Shown piece by piece: positions 36,574-44,066 of a DNA stretch of 64,000 nucleotides. The DNA is taken from the NCBI GenBank assembly GCA_017457085.1, contig JAFTID010000025.1:1-64000 (forward strand), given 5' to 3'. Source of the DNA: Phascolarctobacterium sp. GTDB taxonomy: Bacteria > Bacillota > Negativicutes > Acidaminococcales > Acidaminococcaceae. The notes under the pieces were generated by a model. That model searched no databases, was not told the DNA's origin, and worked only from the letters and a program-made list of their open reading frames with translations. A program made the translations under genes and the position numbers. Numbering within the stretch: position 1 is the stretch's first letter; each line of letters begins with the position of its first letter.

Positions 36574-38411
36574 GTGCCGAAGAATTTAGCGAAAAAATTC
36601 AACAGGCATTAGCAGTACTGCCCGATAAACCGGGCGTGTACCTGATGCACGATGCTCACGGCAAAGTAATTTACGTGGGCAAGGCAGTAGTCCTGAAAAA
36701 TCGTGTGCGTAGTTATTTTCGTAACCTTGCTTCCCACACGCCCAAGGTTAAGGCGATGGTGGAGAAGATTGCGGAAATCGAAACCATTGTTACCAGTAGC
36801 GAAGTTGAAGCCTTAATTTTAGAATGTAACCTTATCAAAAAGTATCGTCCACGCTACAACATTATGCTCAAGGACGATAAGACCTATCCTTTTTTGAAGG
36901 TAACTACCAACGAGGACTTTCCTCGGATTTACGTAACCCGTAGGCAAATGCGTGACGGTGCCAAATATTACGGACCTTACGCTGACGTAGGGGCGATGCA
37001 CGATACGGTGAAGCTGCTTAGGACAATGTTCCCCCTGCGCACCTGTCGTAAGATGAACCCGGACAGACCGTGCCTGAACTATCACATCAAACGTTGTCTT
37101 GCTCCCTGCGCAGGCTACGTAAGCCGTGAAGAATATGGCAATATGATTAAGTCCGTGTGCATGGTGCTGGACGGAAGAACTACGGAGCTGGAACGTGACT
37201 TGAAGCGCCGCATGCAGGAAGCTGCGGATAATTATGCTTTTGAAGAGGCGGCGCGCTTGCGTGACCAGTTGCAGGCAGTAACTCGTCTTAACGAACAGCA
37301 GAAGGCAGTTACAGGCAGTGGCGGCGATATGGATATCATCGGCTTCGCTAAGGATATGACTGGTATTTGCCTGCAAATCTTCTTTGTGCGCAAGGGTAAG
37401 CTCATCGGTCGGGACAATTTCTTTTTACCAGACGGTGGCGAGGCGGAGCAGGAGGTTATGTCTGCTTTCGTGAAGCAGTACTACAACGAAGCAACCTTCA
37501 TCCCCAAAGAAATTGTGGTACCATTTTTGCCTGACGAGGAAGAAAAACAGCTTATTGAAATTTGGCTGGCAGATAAAGCGGAGCGTAAGGCAGAACTTAT
37601 TTTGCCCCAACGTGGTGTGAAGAAGGAACTGCTTGTACTTGCCAACGATAACGCTAAAAAATTATTGGAAGAACGCTTGCGTAAGGGTAGTCTTTCCTTG
37701 AAGGATGACCTTGCTGCGGCAGAGGAACTGCAACTGGCACTTGCCTTGCCAAATCCCTTGGAGCGTATGGACTGCTTCGATATTTCTCACACCCAAGGCA
37801 GTGAAACTGTAGCTTCCATGGTTGTGTTCCGCAATGGTAGCATCAGCAAGAAGGATTACCGCAAATATAAAATTGTTTCCGCAGAAGGCAAGCCTGACGA
37901 TTTCAAATCCATGCAAGAGGTTGTGTACCGTCGCTACAGGGACTATGAAGATTTGCCTAGCCTAGTTGTCATTGACGGTGGCAAAGGGCAGTTAAGCTCT
38001 GCCTTGGAGGTTATCCGTGGCTTGGGCTTGCACGATTTACCGGTTGTAGGCTTGGCGAAGCGTGAGGAAGAAATTTTTATCCCCGGTCAAAGCGAGAGCA
38101 TTTTGCTGGATAGGGACGGGGCAGCTCTCCATTTAATTCAACGTATCCGCGACGAGGCGCATCGCTTTGCAATTACCTTCCACCGTAAATTGCGGGGCAA
38201 GCGTAATCTTGTTTCCGTGCTTGACCACGTGGAAGGCATTGGTCCTAAACGTAGGCAGGAGCTGTGGAAGAAGTTTAAAACTTTGGAAGCAATGAAGCAG
38301 GCTAGTGTGGAGGAACTGGCGGCGGTAGAGGGTATGAATTATCCTGCGGCGCAAACCTTGTACGATTTCTTCCGTATGGAGCTGCTAGATAAAAAAGAAG
38401 TTTTAAAATAG
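36570..38411 (+). CDS. uvrC: excinuclease ABC subunit C
   Basis: A 613-residue nuclease making both cuts in nucleotide excision repair. The GIY-YIG domain is at 18-100 ([20 protein letters not shown]), four Cys follow near 155-175 ([18 protein letters not shown]), then a UVR motif near 205. The RNase H-like domain has [11 protein letters not shown] near 400 and [12 protein letters not shown] near 470, and HhH motifs end the protein. The ATG at 36570 overlaps the uvrA stop (ATGA); a GTG at 36561 is an alternative. Confidence 0.97.
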   Translation: MSAEEFSEKIQQALAVLPDKPGVYLMHDAHGKVIYVGKAVVLKNRVRSYFRNLASHTPKVKAMVEKIAEIETIVTSSEVEALILECNLIKKYRPRYNIMLKDDKTYPFLKVTTNEDFPRIYVTRRQMRDGAKYYGPYADVGAMHDTVKLLRTMFPLRTCRKMNPDRPCLNYHIKRCLAPCAGYVSREEYGNMIKSVCMVLDGRTTELERDLKRRMQEAADNYAFEEAARLRDQLQAVTRLNEQQKAVTGSGGDMDIIGFAKDMTGICLQIFFVRKGKLIGRDNFFLPDGGEAEQEVMSAFVKQYYNEATFIPKEIVVPFLPDEEEKQLIEIWLADKAERKAELILPQRGVKKELLVLANDNAKKLLEERLRKGSLSLKDDLAAAEELQLALALPNPLERMDCFDISHTQGSETVASMVVFRNGSISKKDYRKYKIVSAEGKPDDFKSMQEVVYRRYRDYEDLPSLVVIDGGKGQLSSALEVIRGLGLHDLPVVGLAKREEEIFIPGQSESILLDRDGAALHLIQRIRDEAHRFAITFHRKLRGKRNLVSVLDHVEGIGPKRRQELWKKFKTLEAMKQASVEELAAVEGMNYPAAQTLYDFFRMELLDKKEVLK

Positions 38412-38435
38412 TTTTCTTAATTCACAGATAGTTTA

Positions 38436-38464
38436 CTGACAAGGTAGTGTATCTGTGCTATAAT
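38436..38464 (+). promoter_or_regulatory. promoter for rubredoxin
   Basis: CTGACA (38436-38441), a 17-base spacer and TATAAT (38459-38464). Confidence 0.75.
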
Positions 38465-38497
38465 GAAGTCGTAAAAAGAAATTAAGGAGTGATACCA

Positions 38498-38659
38498 ATG
38501 AAAAAGTATGTATGCAATGTATGCGGTTATATTTATGATCCTGAAGTAGGTGACCCCGATAATGGTGTTGCTTCCGGCACTGCTTGGGAAGACGTTCCGG
38601 CAGAGTGGGTGTGCCCTCTGTGCGGTGTAGGCAAAGATGATTTCAGCGAAGAAGCATAA
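38498..38659 (+). CDS. rubredoxin
   Basis: A 53-residue iron-only electron carrier. The two iron-binding pairs are [10 protein letters not shown] near residue 5 and [13 protein letters not shown] near 37, with [10 protein letters not shown] and WEDVPAEW between, all typical. Rubredoxins pass electrons to rubrerythrin or superoxide reductase in anaerobes, and a rubrerythrin gene lies at 53966. It has its own promoter, an AAGGAG site and a terminator, so it is monocistronic. Confidence 0.95.
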   Translation: MKKYVCNVCGYIYDPEVGDPDNGVASGTAWEDVPAEWVCPLCGVGKDDFSEEA

Positions 38660-38672
38660 ATAAAATAAACGT

Positions 38673-38708
38673 AAGGCTCTGCAGGAATGCGCGGGGCCTT
38701 AATTTTAT
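38673..38708 (+). terminator. terminator after rubredoxin
   Basis: AAGGCTCTGC / GCGGGGCCTT stem with G-T pairs and an eight-base loop, followed by AATTTTATT. Confidence 0.65.
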
Positions 38709-38737
38709 TTGACACTTTATGTGAAACACGCTACAAT
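38709..38737 (+). promoter_or_regulatory. promoter of the antitoxin-like small RNA
   Basis: TTGACA (38709-38714), a 17-base spacer and TACAAT (38732-38737). Strong match, with no open reading frame downstream. Confidence 0.8.
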
Positions 38738-38743
38738 AAAAAT

Positions 38744-38835
38744 ACAAAAGGCACTGCCGTTGTAGACGGTTTGCCTAAGGACTAGTTAAAAGATAACCGT
38801 TACTTTGGCGAGTGGGCGGTTATCTTTTCGTATTT
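38744..38835 (+). ncRNA. candidate antitoxin small RNA of a type I module
   Basis: The promoter at 38709 would give an RNA of about 90 bases that ends at a 12-pair hairpin (38788-38799 with 38817-38828) and a T-rich tail. Its first part (38750-38775, GGCACTGCC...GGTTTGCC) is an inverted copy of the leader of the toxin-like mRNA on the other strand (38965-38994). The 3' parts of the two RNAs overlap and are complementary. GGCACUGCC could also pair with GGUGCUGCC at the toxin ribosome binding site, with one mismatch. Confidence 0.6.
38788..38828. terminator. bidirectional terminator shared by sRNA and toxin mRNA
   Basis: AAAAGATAACCG and CGGTTATCTTTT are perfectly complementary, with a 17-base loop. 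The toxin stop codon lies inside one arm. The plus strand continues CGTATTTTT. Confidence 0.8.
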
Positions 38836-38909
38836 TTACCGAAAGAAAATCCTATCTGTAAAGCTTTGAGGACGATGCCTATAAAAGCGATAACTTCAAG
38901 AATAGTCAT
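38820..38909 (-). CDS. small hydrophobic toxin-like peptide (29 residues)
   Basis: The peptide has a short acidic start (MTILE), a hydrophobic stretch (VIAFIGIVLKALQIGFSF) and a basic end (GKNTKR). This is the plan of type I membrane toxins and resembles small putative holin-like toxins, though I claim no family match. AAGGAGG lies 8 bases before the ATG, an unusually strong site. Upstream on the mRNA a CCTCC segment (38938-38942) can pair with that site, and a CCCTC-TTCG-GAGGG hairpin (38953-38966) competes for neighbouring bases, so translation may be controlled by leader folding and by the opposing RNA. Confidence 0.6.
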   Translation of the reverse strand: MTILEVIAFIGIVLKALQIGFSFGKNTKR

Positions 38910-38952
38910 AGGCAGCACCTCCTTTTATAAAAATATTGGAGGGCTAACGAAA

Positions 38953-38994
38953 CCCTCCGAAGAGGGCAAACCGCCTACCGTTACAGGTAGTGCC
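38953..38994 (-). promoter_or_regulatory. structured leader of the toxin-like mRNA
   Basis: From the inferred start near 38995 the leader reads GGCACTACC...GGTTTGCC (38965-38994), a self-complementary unit matching the sRNA 5' part, then a UUCG-capped hairpin (38953-38966). A second alternative pairing joins GGAGGG with CCCTCC further on. Confidence 0.55.
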
Positions 38995-39001
38995 TAGATA
39001 T

Positions 39002-39030
39002 ATTTTAACAAATTGTTTGCAAATAAGCAA
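39002..39030 (-). promoter_or_regulatory. promoter of the toxin-like mRNA
   Basis: On the minus strand TTGCTT (39025-39030), a 17-base spacer and TAAAAT (39002-39007). Confidence 0.6.
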
Positions 39031-39039
39031 ATTAAAACG

Positions 39040-39071
39040 AAAAGAAGTTCTCTAGATTGAGAGCTTCTTTT
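39040..39071. terminator. terminator hairpin insulating the toxin locus
   Basis: AAAAGAAGTTCTC and GAGAGCTTCTTTT form a 13-pair stem with one mismatch-type G-T pair, with T-runs on both strands. Confidence 0.65.
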
Positions 39072-39080
39072 ATTTTGTCA

Positions 39081-39124
39081 TAATGCGGGAGAAAAAGTTT
39101 GTGTGAAGAAATAGTGAGTAATAA
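39081..39124 (+). repeat. duplicated leader segment, copy 1
   Basis: About 42 bases here (core GTGTGAAGAAATAGTGAGTA) recur with few changes at 41151-41194. Each copy lies ahead of a gene of this island (macro domain; septoil-knot-like). Confidence 0.65.
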
Positions 39125-39161
39125 TAAAGAAGTTTTGAATAGATTAAAGAGGTGAACAACT

Positions 39162-40208
39162 ATGCCACTTTTGATTGTACGCAATGATATAACTGAAATG
39201 CATGTTGATGCCATTGTCAACACTGCAAATCCTATGCCAACTGTTGGTAGTGGGGTGGATAGTGCCATCTACAAAAAGGCTGGTTGGACGGAGCTGCTGA
39301 ATATCAGGCAAAAGATAGGTAAACTGGCAGTAAGCAACATCGCTGTAACTCCTGCTTTGAATTTAAAAGCCAAGTACATCGTTCATGTAGTTGGCCCTCG
39401 TTGGCGTGGGGGTGATGCTCACGAAGCAGAGCTTTTAACTAAGTGTTATCAAAATGTTTTGGAAGCTGCAACTGAATATGGTTGTGAATCTATTGCTATC
39501 CCGCTTATTTCCACAGGAAATTACGATTTCCCTAAAGAATTAGCTTTGCAGATTGCCAAAGAAACCATTTCTAAATATTTGGAAGCAAACGATTTAAATG
39601 TTTACCTTGTAGTTTACGATAGAGAGTCCTTCCAATTTTCTAAGCGCTTGTTTGATGATGTGCAATCATATATTGAGCAAAACTTAGAGCAAGAACGTTT
39701 TCTAAAGCATTCTCTCTCTAGAAGAAGCCTTAATAGAATAGAAGCGTGTGTTGACAGTTATGATCTTCATATTGATGAAGAGCATAAAGTTTGCAATAAT
39801 ATTTCATCTAAAGAATTAAAGTATGCAAGACGTTCTTTAGATGATTTAGTCGCAGAAATTGATAGTACTTTTGCAGAGAGTTTGTTCAAATACATAGACG
39901 ATAAAGGGTTAACAGATCCGGAAGTTTATAAACGTGCTAACTTAGACAGAAAGCTGTTCTCCAAAATCAGAAAGAACAAAAATTACAAGCCCAGTAAAAA
40001 TACTGCGTTGGCACTTGCTGTTGCTTTAGAACTCAATCTTGACGAGACTAAAGATTTTATAGGCAAGGCAGGTTATGCTTTAACACGTAGCAGTAAAATG
40101 GATATCATCGTTGAATTTTTTATCTTGCAAGGTAATTACGATATACTCGAATTGAACGAAGTACTTTTCTATTACGAAGAACCTTTGCTTGGTTCAAATG
40201 TCGCTTGA
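39162..40208 (+). CDS. macro domain protein with C-terminal extension
   Basis: A 348-residue protein. Residues 1-165 are a macro domain: IVNTANPMPTVGSGVDSAIY holds the ADP-ribose-binding Asn and Gly loop, and PLISTGNYDFPKELA holds the second loop. Such domains bind or remove ADP-ribose. Residues 235-348 form a helical region with an XRE-like look (YKRANLDRKLFSKIRKNK, then ALAVALELNLDETKDF) found in related macro proteins. A vWA protein follows on the same strand. Together they may act in an ADP-ribose-linked stress or defence response, an inference from context. Confidence 0.75.
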   Translation: MPLLIVRNDITEMHVDAIVNTANPMPTVGSGVDSAIYKKAGWTELLNIRQKIGKLAVSNIAVTPALNLKAKYIVHVVGPRWRGGDAHEAELLTKCYQNVLEAATEYGCESIAIPLISTGNYDFPKELALQIAKETISKYLEANDLNVYLVVYDRESFQFSKRLFDDVQSYIEQNLEQERFLKHSLSRRSLNRIEACVDSYDLHIDEEHKVCNNISSKELKYARRSLDDLVAEIDSTFAESLFKYIDDKGLTDPEVYKRANLDRKLFSKIRKNKNYKPSKNTALALAVALELNLDETKDFIGKAGYALTRSSKMDIIVEFFILQGNYDILELNEVLFYYEEPLLGSNVA

Positions 40209-40274
40209 CGAGCGACCACTCCTTTGCTTAAAAGATCTATACTTAGGTCAACAAAGCAAAGGAGGTTTCTATTT

Positions 40275-40922
40275 ATGAAACAATTAACTGAAGTAGTATT
40301 TATCTTAGACCGTAGCGGTTCCATGAGCGGATTGGAAAAGGACACCATTGGTGGCTTCAACAGTGTGCTTTCTAAACAAAAAGAGGGCGAAGGGGAAGTG
40401 CTTGTTTCCACAGTCCTTTTTGATAACAAATGCGAAGTGCTGCATGACCGCTTGCCTATCCAAGAAATCAATCCCATGACTAAAAAAGAGTATTATGTGC
40501 GTGGCTGCACAGCTCTTCTTGATGCAGTTGGTGGTGCAGTTCATCACATTGGTAACATTCATAAATACGCTCGCGAAGAAGATAGACCGAGCAAGACTTT
40601 GTTTGTAATCATTACCGATGGTATGGAAAACTCCAGTAAGCGTTACGATTATGCGAAAGTGAAGCAAATGATTGAACGCCAACAAGAACGTTACGGTTGG
40701 GAGTTTATGTTCTTGGGTGCGAATATGGATGCCATTGGCGAAGCAAGACGCTTTGGCATCAAAGCACACATGGCTGCTGAATACTTGTGTGATGAAGTTG
40801 GTACTGCACTGAATTACGAAGCAGTTAACGAAGTTATGTGTAACGTAAGAGCTTGCAAAGCGATGACCGATAGTTGGAAAAAGAACATTGAAGAGGATGT
40901 GGCGAAGAGAAGACGTCGTTAA
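40275..40922 (+). CDS. von Willebrand factor A domain protein (TerY-like)
   Basis: A 215-residue single vWA domain. The metal site (MIDAS) is visible as DRSGSMSG near residue 11, a Thr in RGCTALLDAVG near 79 and Asp in IITDGMENSS near 117. No signal peptide or membrane segment is seen, so it is cytosolic. It resembles TerY-type proteins of stress clusters. AAAGGAGG precedes the ATG at 40275; a start further upstream would overlap the previous gene's trailer. It lies 66 bases after the macro gene. Confidence 0.8.
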   Translation: MKQLTEVVFILDRSGSMSGLEKDTIGGFNSVLSKQKEGEGEVLVSTVLFDNKCEVLHDRLPIQEINPMTKKEYYVRGCTALLDAVGGAVHHIGNIHKYAREEDRPSKTLFVIITDGMENSSKRYDYAKVKQMIERQQERYGWEFMFLGANMDAIGEARRFGIKAHMAAEYLCDEVGTALNYEAVNEVMCNVRACKAMTDSWKKNIEEDVAKRRRR

Positions 40923-40948
40923 AAATTGAATATAGTAATTAATCAAGA

Positions 40949-41138
40949 CGCTGTATAGTTTTAGTTCAACAGTGACTCCTAACGCAACATTTTAGTTAAA
41001 AATATCATTGCCCACATATTCGCTTCGGAGATGTGGGCAATATCATTATAATTACAGCTCAGATGCGGGCTTAATGATATTTTTCTCGATTAAGTTGTTG
41101 CTACTCGTCACAATCGTTTCACTAAAATCTATACAGCG
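40949..41138. repeat. long inverted-repeat element, family B, copy 2 (MITE-like)
   Basis: The ends are CGCTGTATAG-TTTTAG (from 40949) and CTAAAATCTATACAGCG (to 41138). Inside are GCCCACAT/ATGTGGGC (41010-41017, 41031-41038) and AAAAATATCATT/AATGATATTTTT. The whole 190 bases can fold back on itself. No gene is present and no clear target-site duplication was seen. The minus strand shares GAGCTGTA-centred sequence with the element at 6608. Confidence 0.6.
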
Positions 41139-41150
41139 TTTATTTAGTTT

Positions 41151-41194
41151 GCAGTAAAATGCAGGAGAAAATTTTTGTGTGAAGAAATAGTGAG
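41151..41194 (+). repeat. duplicated leader segment, copy 2
   Basis: The second copy of the segment described at 39081, directly upstream of the septoil-knot-like gene. Confidence 0.65.
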
Positions 41195-41216
41195 TAGTAA
41201 AGAGGGAGTGTGTAAA

Positions 41217-41528
41217 ATGAAGAAGTTATTAAGAATATTTAGCTTACTGACAGTTTTACTTATAGCAGTTCCGTTGATTTGTGAAGCTTCCGTTACGCAT
41301 TGCAAAGGAATTAAGTTATGTGGCAAGGTTAAAGTTGTAAAGCATTTTGCAGATTTGAAAGTACAGGTTGTCAAAAATTTTCCTGACCTAAAAGTGAAGA
41401 GGGTTAAGCATTTTCCTAACGATATTGGTGAGTGGCAGTTTGTTACCCATGGCGAGGATTTTACAATTCAGTACGTAGATAACTTTCCAGATTTGAAGAT
41501 TAAGTTTGTGGAGCATTTTCCTGGGTAA
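41217..41528 (+). CDS. secreted repeat protein, 7(1) septoil knot-like
   Basis: A 103-residue protein with a signal peptide (about 1-22, MKKLLRIFSLLTVLLIAVPL...). The rest is a run of short repeats of the form KVVKHFADLKV, QVVKNFPDLKV, KRVKHFPN, QYVDNFPDLKI, KFVEHFPG, with GEWQFV in the middle. This matches my recollection of the 7(1) septoil knot domain, a knotted secreted fold of unknown function. The ATG at 41217 has GAGGGAGTG upstream. It sits between a MITE-like element and a McrBC system. Confidence 0.65.
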   Translation: MKKLLRIFSLLTVLLIAVPLICEASVTHCKGIKLCGKVKVVKHFADLKVQVVKNFPDLKVKRVKHFPNDIGEWQFVTHGEDFTIQYVDNFPDLKIKFVEHFPG

Positions 41529-41578
41529 GGGAAGGCTTGAAAATTGGTAAGAAACGTTTGGCAACGGAGGTGTTTATA

Positions 41579-41728
41579 ATGCAAAATATTCCAAAAGAAC
41601 ATATTGATGCACTCATTAAATCAGAAAGGTTAGAAGCAATAGGTAAAATGGAATATGTTACTCAAGAAGAACTCGATAAGTATATAGAAAAGATTTTTGA
41701 AAACTTTGATAAATATAAAGTGATATGA
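41579..41728 (+). CDS. 49-residue protein upstream of mcrB
   Basis: A small soluble protein (MQNIPKEHIDALIKSERLEA...), mostly helical and charged, with CGGAGGTG before the ATG at 41579. It does not resemble a family I know. It lies 49 bases before the chosen mcrB start on the same strand, so it may be cotranscribed with the restriction genes. A regulator or antitoxin-like role is possible but not shown. Confidence 0.6.
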   Translation: MQNIPKEHIDALIKSERLEAIGKMEYVTQEELDKYIEKIFENFDKYKVI

Positions 41729-41777
41729 ATTAGTGCTCATAAAACTCTTTGATGAAAATGATTGGTGGGATTTTGAA

Positions 41778-44051
41778 ATGAAAATTTCTGATTTAATTAT
41801 AGAAACGTTTAAAGATTGTATAATAGGAACAATTTTTTCAAGGCAAGAAATAATAAAAAATGTGTCTGAAAAATTTGATATTAATGAAAGTAGTATAATT
41901 CCTTCTGATTATTGTTATAATCGTTGGAACAAAGGTGTAAGTGAAACGAAGAGACTTTGCTTATTTGAGTATATCGATACCACGGACGAGAAGAAATATC
42001 GATATTTAGGGCAAGATTGTTCATATAACGGCAAAGTTTATCACAAGGCTAAAGGTGATATGGAAAAATGTGTTGGTGAATATGTAGATGGTGTTTTTAC
42101 TAAATATGAAGTTGGTGATGATTTTATGAATGATACATATATACGTGATGCTTGGTTACTGACATGGAATCCCAAAAGGTGGGAGTGGTCAGATTTTAAA
42201 GATGCGGTTGAAAAGACTAAAAACAATGAGATATACGCTGAAAACTGGAGCTGTAGTAATACTCATGTTAAGATTGGTGATAGAGTGTTTCTAACTATGT
42301 TAGGAACAGATGACAATGGGATAATCGCATCTGGTTATGCTTATAGAGAGTCTTTTGAAGATTTACATTGGAATGAAAGTCTAGCTAATGAAGGGAAAAG
42401 TATCAGGAGAATTGGTGTTCGTTTTGATACTATAATAGATTTTGAGAGAGATGATTTTATTAAACAAAAACAGTTAATAGAGATGTTCCCTGAACAAAAA
42501 TGGAATCCTCAAGGATCTGGAATTAAGATAAAAGAAGAGTATGTTAGTAAATTAGAAAATATTTGGAATTCTATAATCAAAAAGGATGGTAAAATGCTTG
42601 AGAAAAAATTTCAATATCATAAAAACCAAATCTTATACGGACCTCCTGGTACTGGTAAAACTTATAATAGTGTGAATTATGCTGTTGCTATCATCGAGAG
42701 TAAGGATATTGATGAAGTCAGAAAAGAAGACAGGCAAGAAGTACTGAAAAGATATAACAAGTATAAAAAAGATGGATTAATAAATTTTTGTACTTTCCAT
42801 CAATCATTTGGATATGAGGAGTTTATTGAGGGAATAAAACCTGAAACAACAGAAGATAATAATGTGATTTACAAATATACGGATGGCATTTTCAAAGAAT
42901 TTTGTGAGAAAAAATCTGTAGAGAGAAGCATTGGATTTAACGATAAACCAACAGTTTGGAAAATTGTATTGCAAAAGACTACAGATAACACTATTAAAAA
43001 AGAGTGTCTGGAAAACAATCATATTCGTATTGGATATGTCGATGATAAGTCTTATGATGAGATTGTAAATGAAAATGATAATAGTTATGTAAAAGATTTT
43101 GTTGAGAATATTGCGATTGGTGATCTAGTTGTCGTACATTGTTATCCAAATAGTTATGATGCTATTGGTGTGGTTACTAGTGAGTTTAGAAAAGATGAAA
43201 GCTTTACTGAATTTAAGCAGATAAGAGATGTAAAATGGCTTCTAAAGGATGGCATCATTAGAAATGTGGATACTATTTGTGAAAAGTTCGACACAAGGGC
43301 AACAATCGCTAGAATAAGTACTGCAAATTTGAATGAAATATTAAATCTTATAAAAGAATTTGGTGTTTTGTCTAAAGAGGATAATGATATAGAACCTAAT
43401 AAAGTTTTCATCATCGACGAAATCAATCGTGGTAACATTTCCAAAATTTTTGGCGAACTAATTACTTTGATTGAAGATAGCAAGCGTATTGGTGCTGATG
43501 AAGAATTAATTATCAGCCTGCCATATTCAAAGAAACCTTTTGGTGTTCCTAATAATGTTTATTTGCTTGGTACTATGAACACTGCTGACCGTTCTATTGC
43601 TTTAATTGATACTGCTTTGCGTCGCAGATTCAAGTTCGTTGAAATGCGACCAAATGCTGAATTAGTAGATGTTGAAGTTGCTGGGATTAAAATTAAAGAA
43701 ATGCTTGAAATGATTAACAGACGAATTGAAGTGCTTTATGACCGTGAGCATACCATCGGGCATTCTTTCTTTATGGGATTGTCTAATAATTCTACTATTG
43801 AAGATTTGGCAGAAGTGTTTGAATGTAACGTTATACCCTTGCTTAAAGAGTACTTTTACGATGATTACGAAAGAATTGCTGCTGTTTTAGGTGATAACCT
43901 TAATCAAGACGATATTTATAAAAATTTCATTAGCAGACAAAATAATAATTACGCTAAAATTTTTAACAGTGAGATTACCTTGATGCCTGCTTATAAATTT
44001 AATACAGATGCTTTGAAAAATCCTGAAGCTTACAAGAAAATATATTTATGA
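41778..44051 (+). CDS. mcrB: McrB-like GTPase with EVE/PUA-like modules
   Basis: A 757-residue subunit of a modification-dependent restriction system. Residues 1-100 are an uncharacterised N-terminal domain. About 120-220 resembles an EVE-type reader (AWLLTWNPKRWEWSDFKDAV). Walker A YGPPGTGKT is near 293 and Walker B VFIIDEINRGNISKIFGELI near 544, followed by TMNTADRSIALIDTALRRRF. Between Walker A and B lies a second EVE-like insertion (about 395-500, with IAIGDLVVVHCYP). The ATG at 41778 has GGTGGGA upstream; a GTG at 41733 adds 15 residues. Confidence 0.85.
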   Translation: MKISDLIIETFKDCIIGTIFSRQEIIKNVSEKFDINESSIIPSDYCYNRWNKGVSETKRLCLFEYIDTTDEKKYRYLGQDCSYNGKVYHKAKGDMEKCVGEYVDGVFTKYEVGDDFMNDTYIRDAWLLTWNPKRWEWSDFKDAVEKTKNNEIYAENWSCSNTHVKIGDRVFLTMLGTDDNGIIASGYAYRESFEDLHWNESLANEGKSIRRIGVRFDTIIDFERDDFIKQKQLIEMFPEQKWNPQGSGIKIKEEYVSKLENIWNSIIKKDGKMLEKKFQYHKNQILYGPPGTGKTYNSVNYAVAIIESKDIDEVRKEDRQEVLKRYNKYKKDGLINFCTFHQSFGYEEFIEGIKPETTEDNNVIYKYTDGIFKEFCEKKSVERSIGFNDKPTVWKIVLQKTTDNTIKKECLENNHIRIGYVDDKSYDEIVNENDNSYVKDFVENIAIGDLVVVHCYPNSYDAIGVVTSEFRKDESFTEFKQIRDVKWLLKDGIIRNVDTICEKFDTRATIARISTANLNEILNLIKEFGVLSKEDNDIEPNKVFIIDEINRGNISKIFGELITLIEDSKRIGADEELIISLPYSKKPFGVPNNVYLLGTMNTADRSIALIDTALRRRFKFVEMRPNAELVDVEVAGIKIKEMLEMINRRIEVLYDREHTIGHSFFMGLSNNSTIEDLAEVFECNVIPLLKEYFYDDYERIAAVLGDNLNQDDIYKNFISRQNNNYAKIFNSEITLMPAYKFNTDALKNPEAYKKIYL

Positions 44052-44066
44052 TAATGGAGCATAAGT

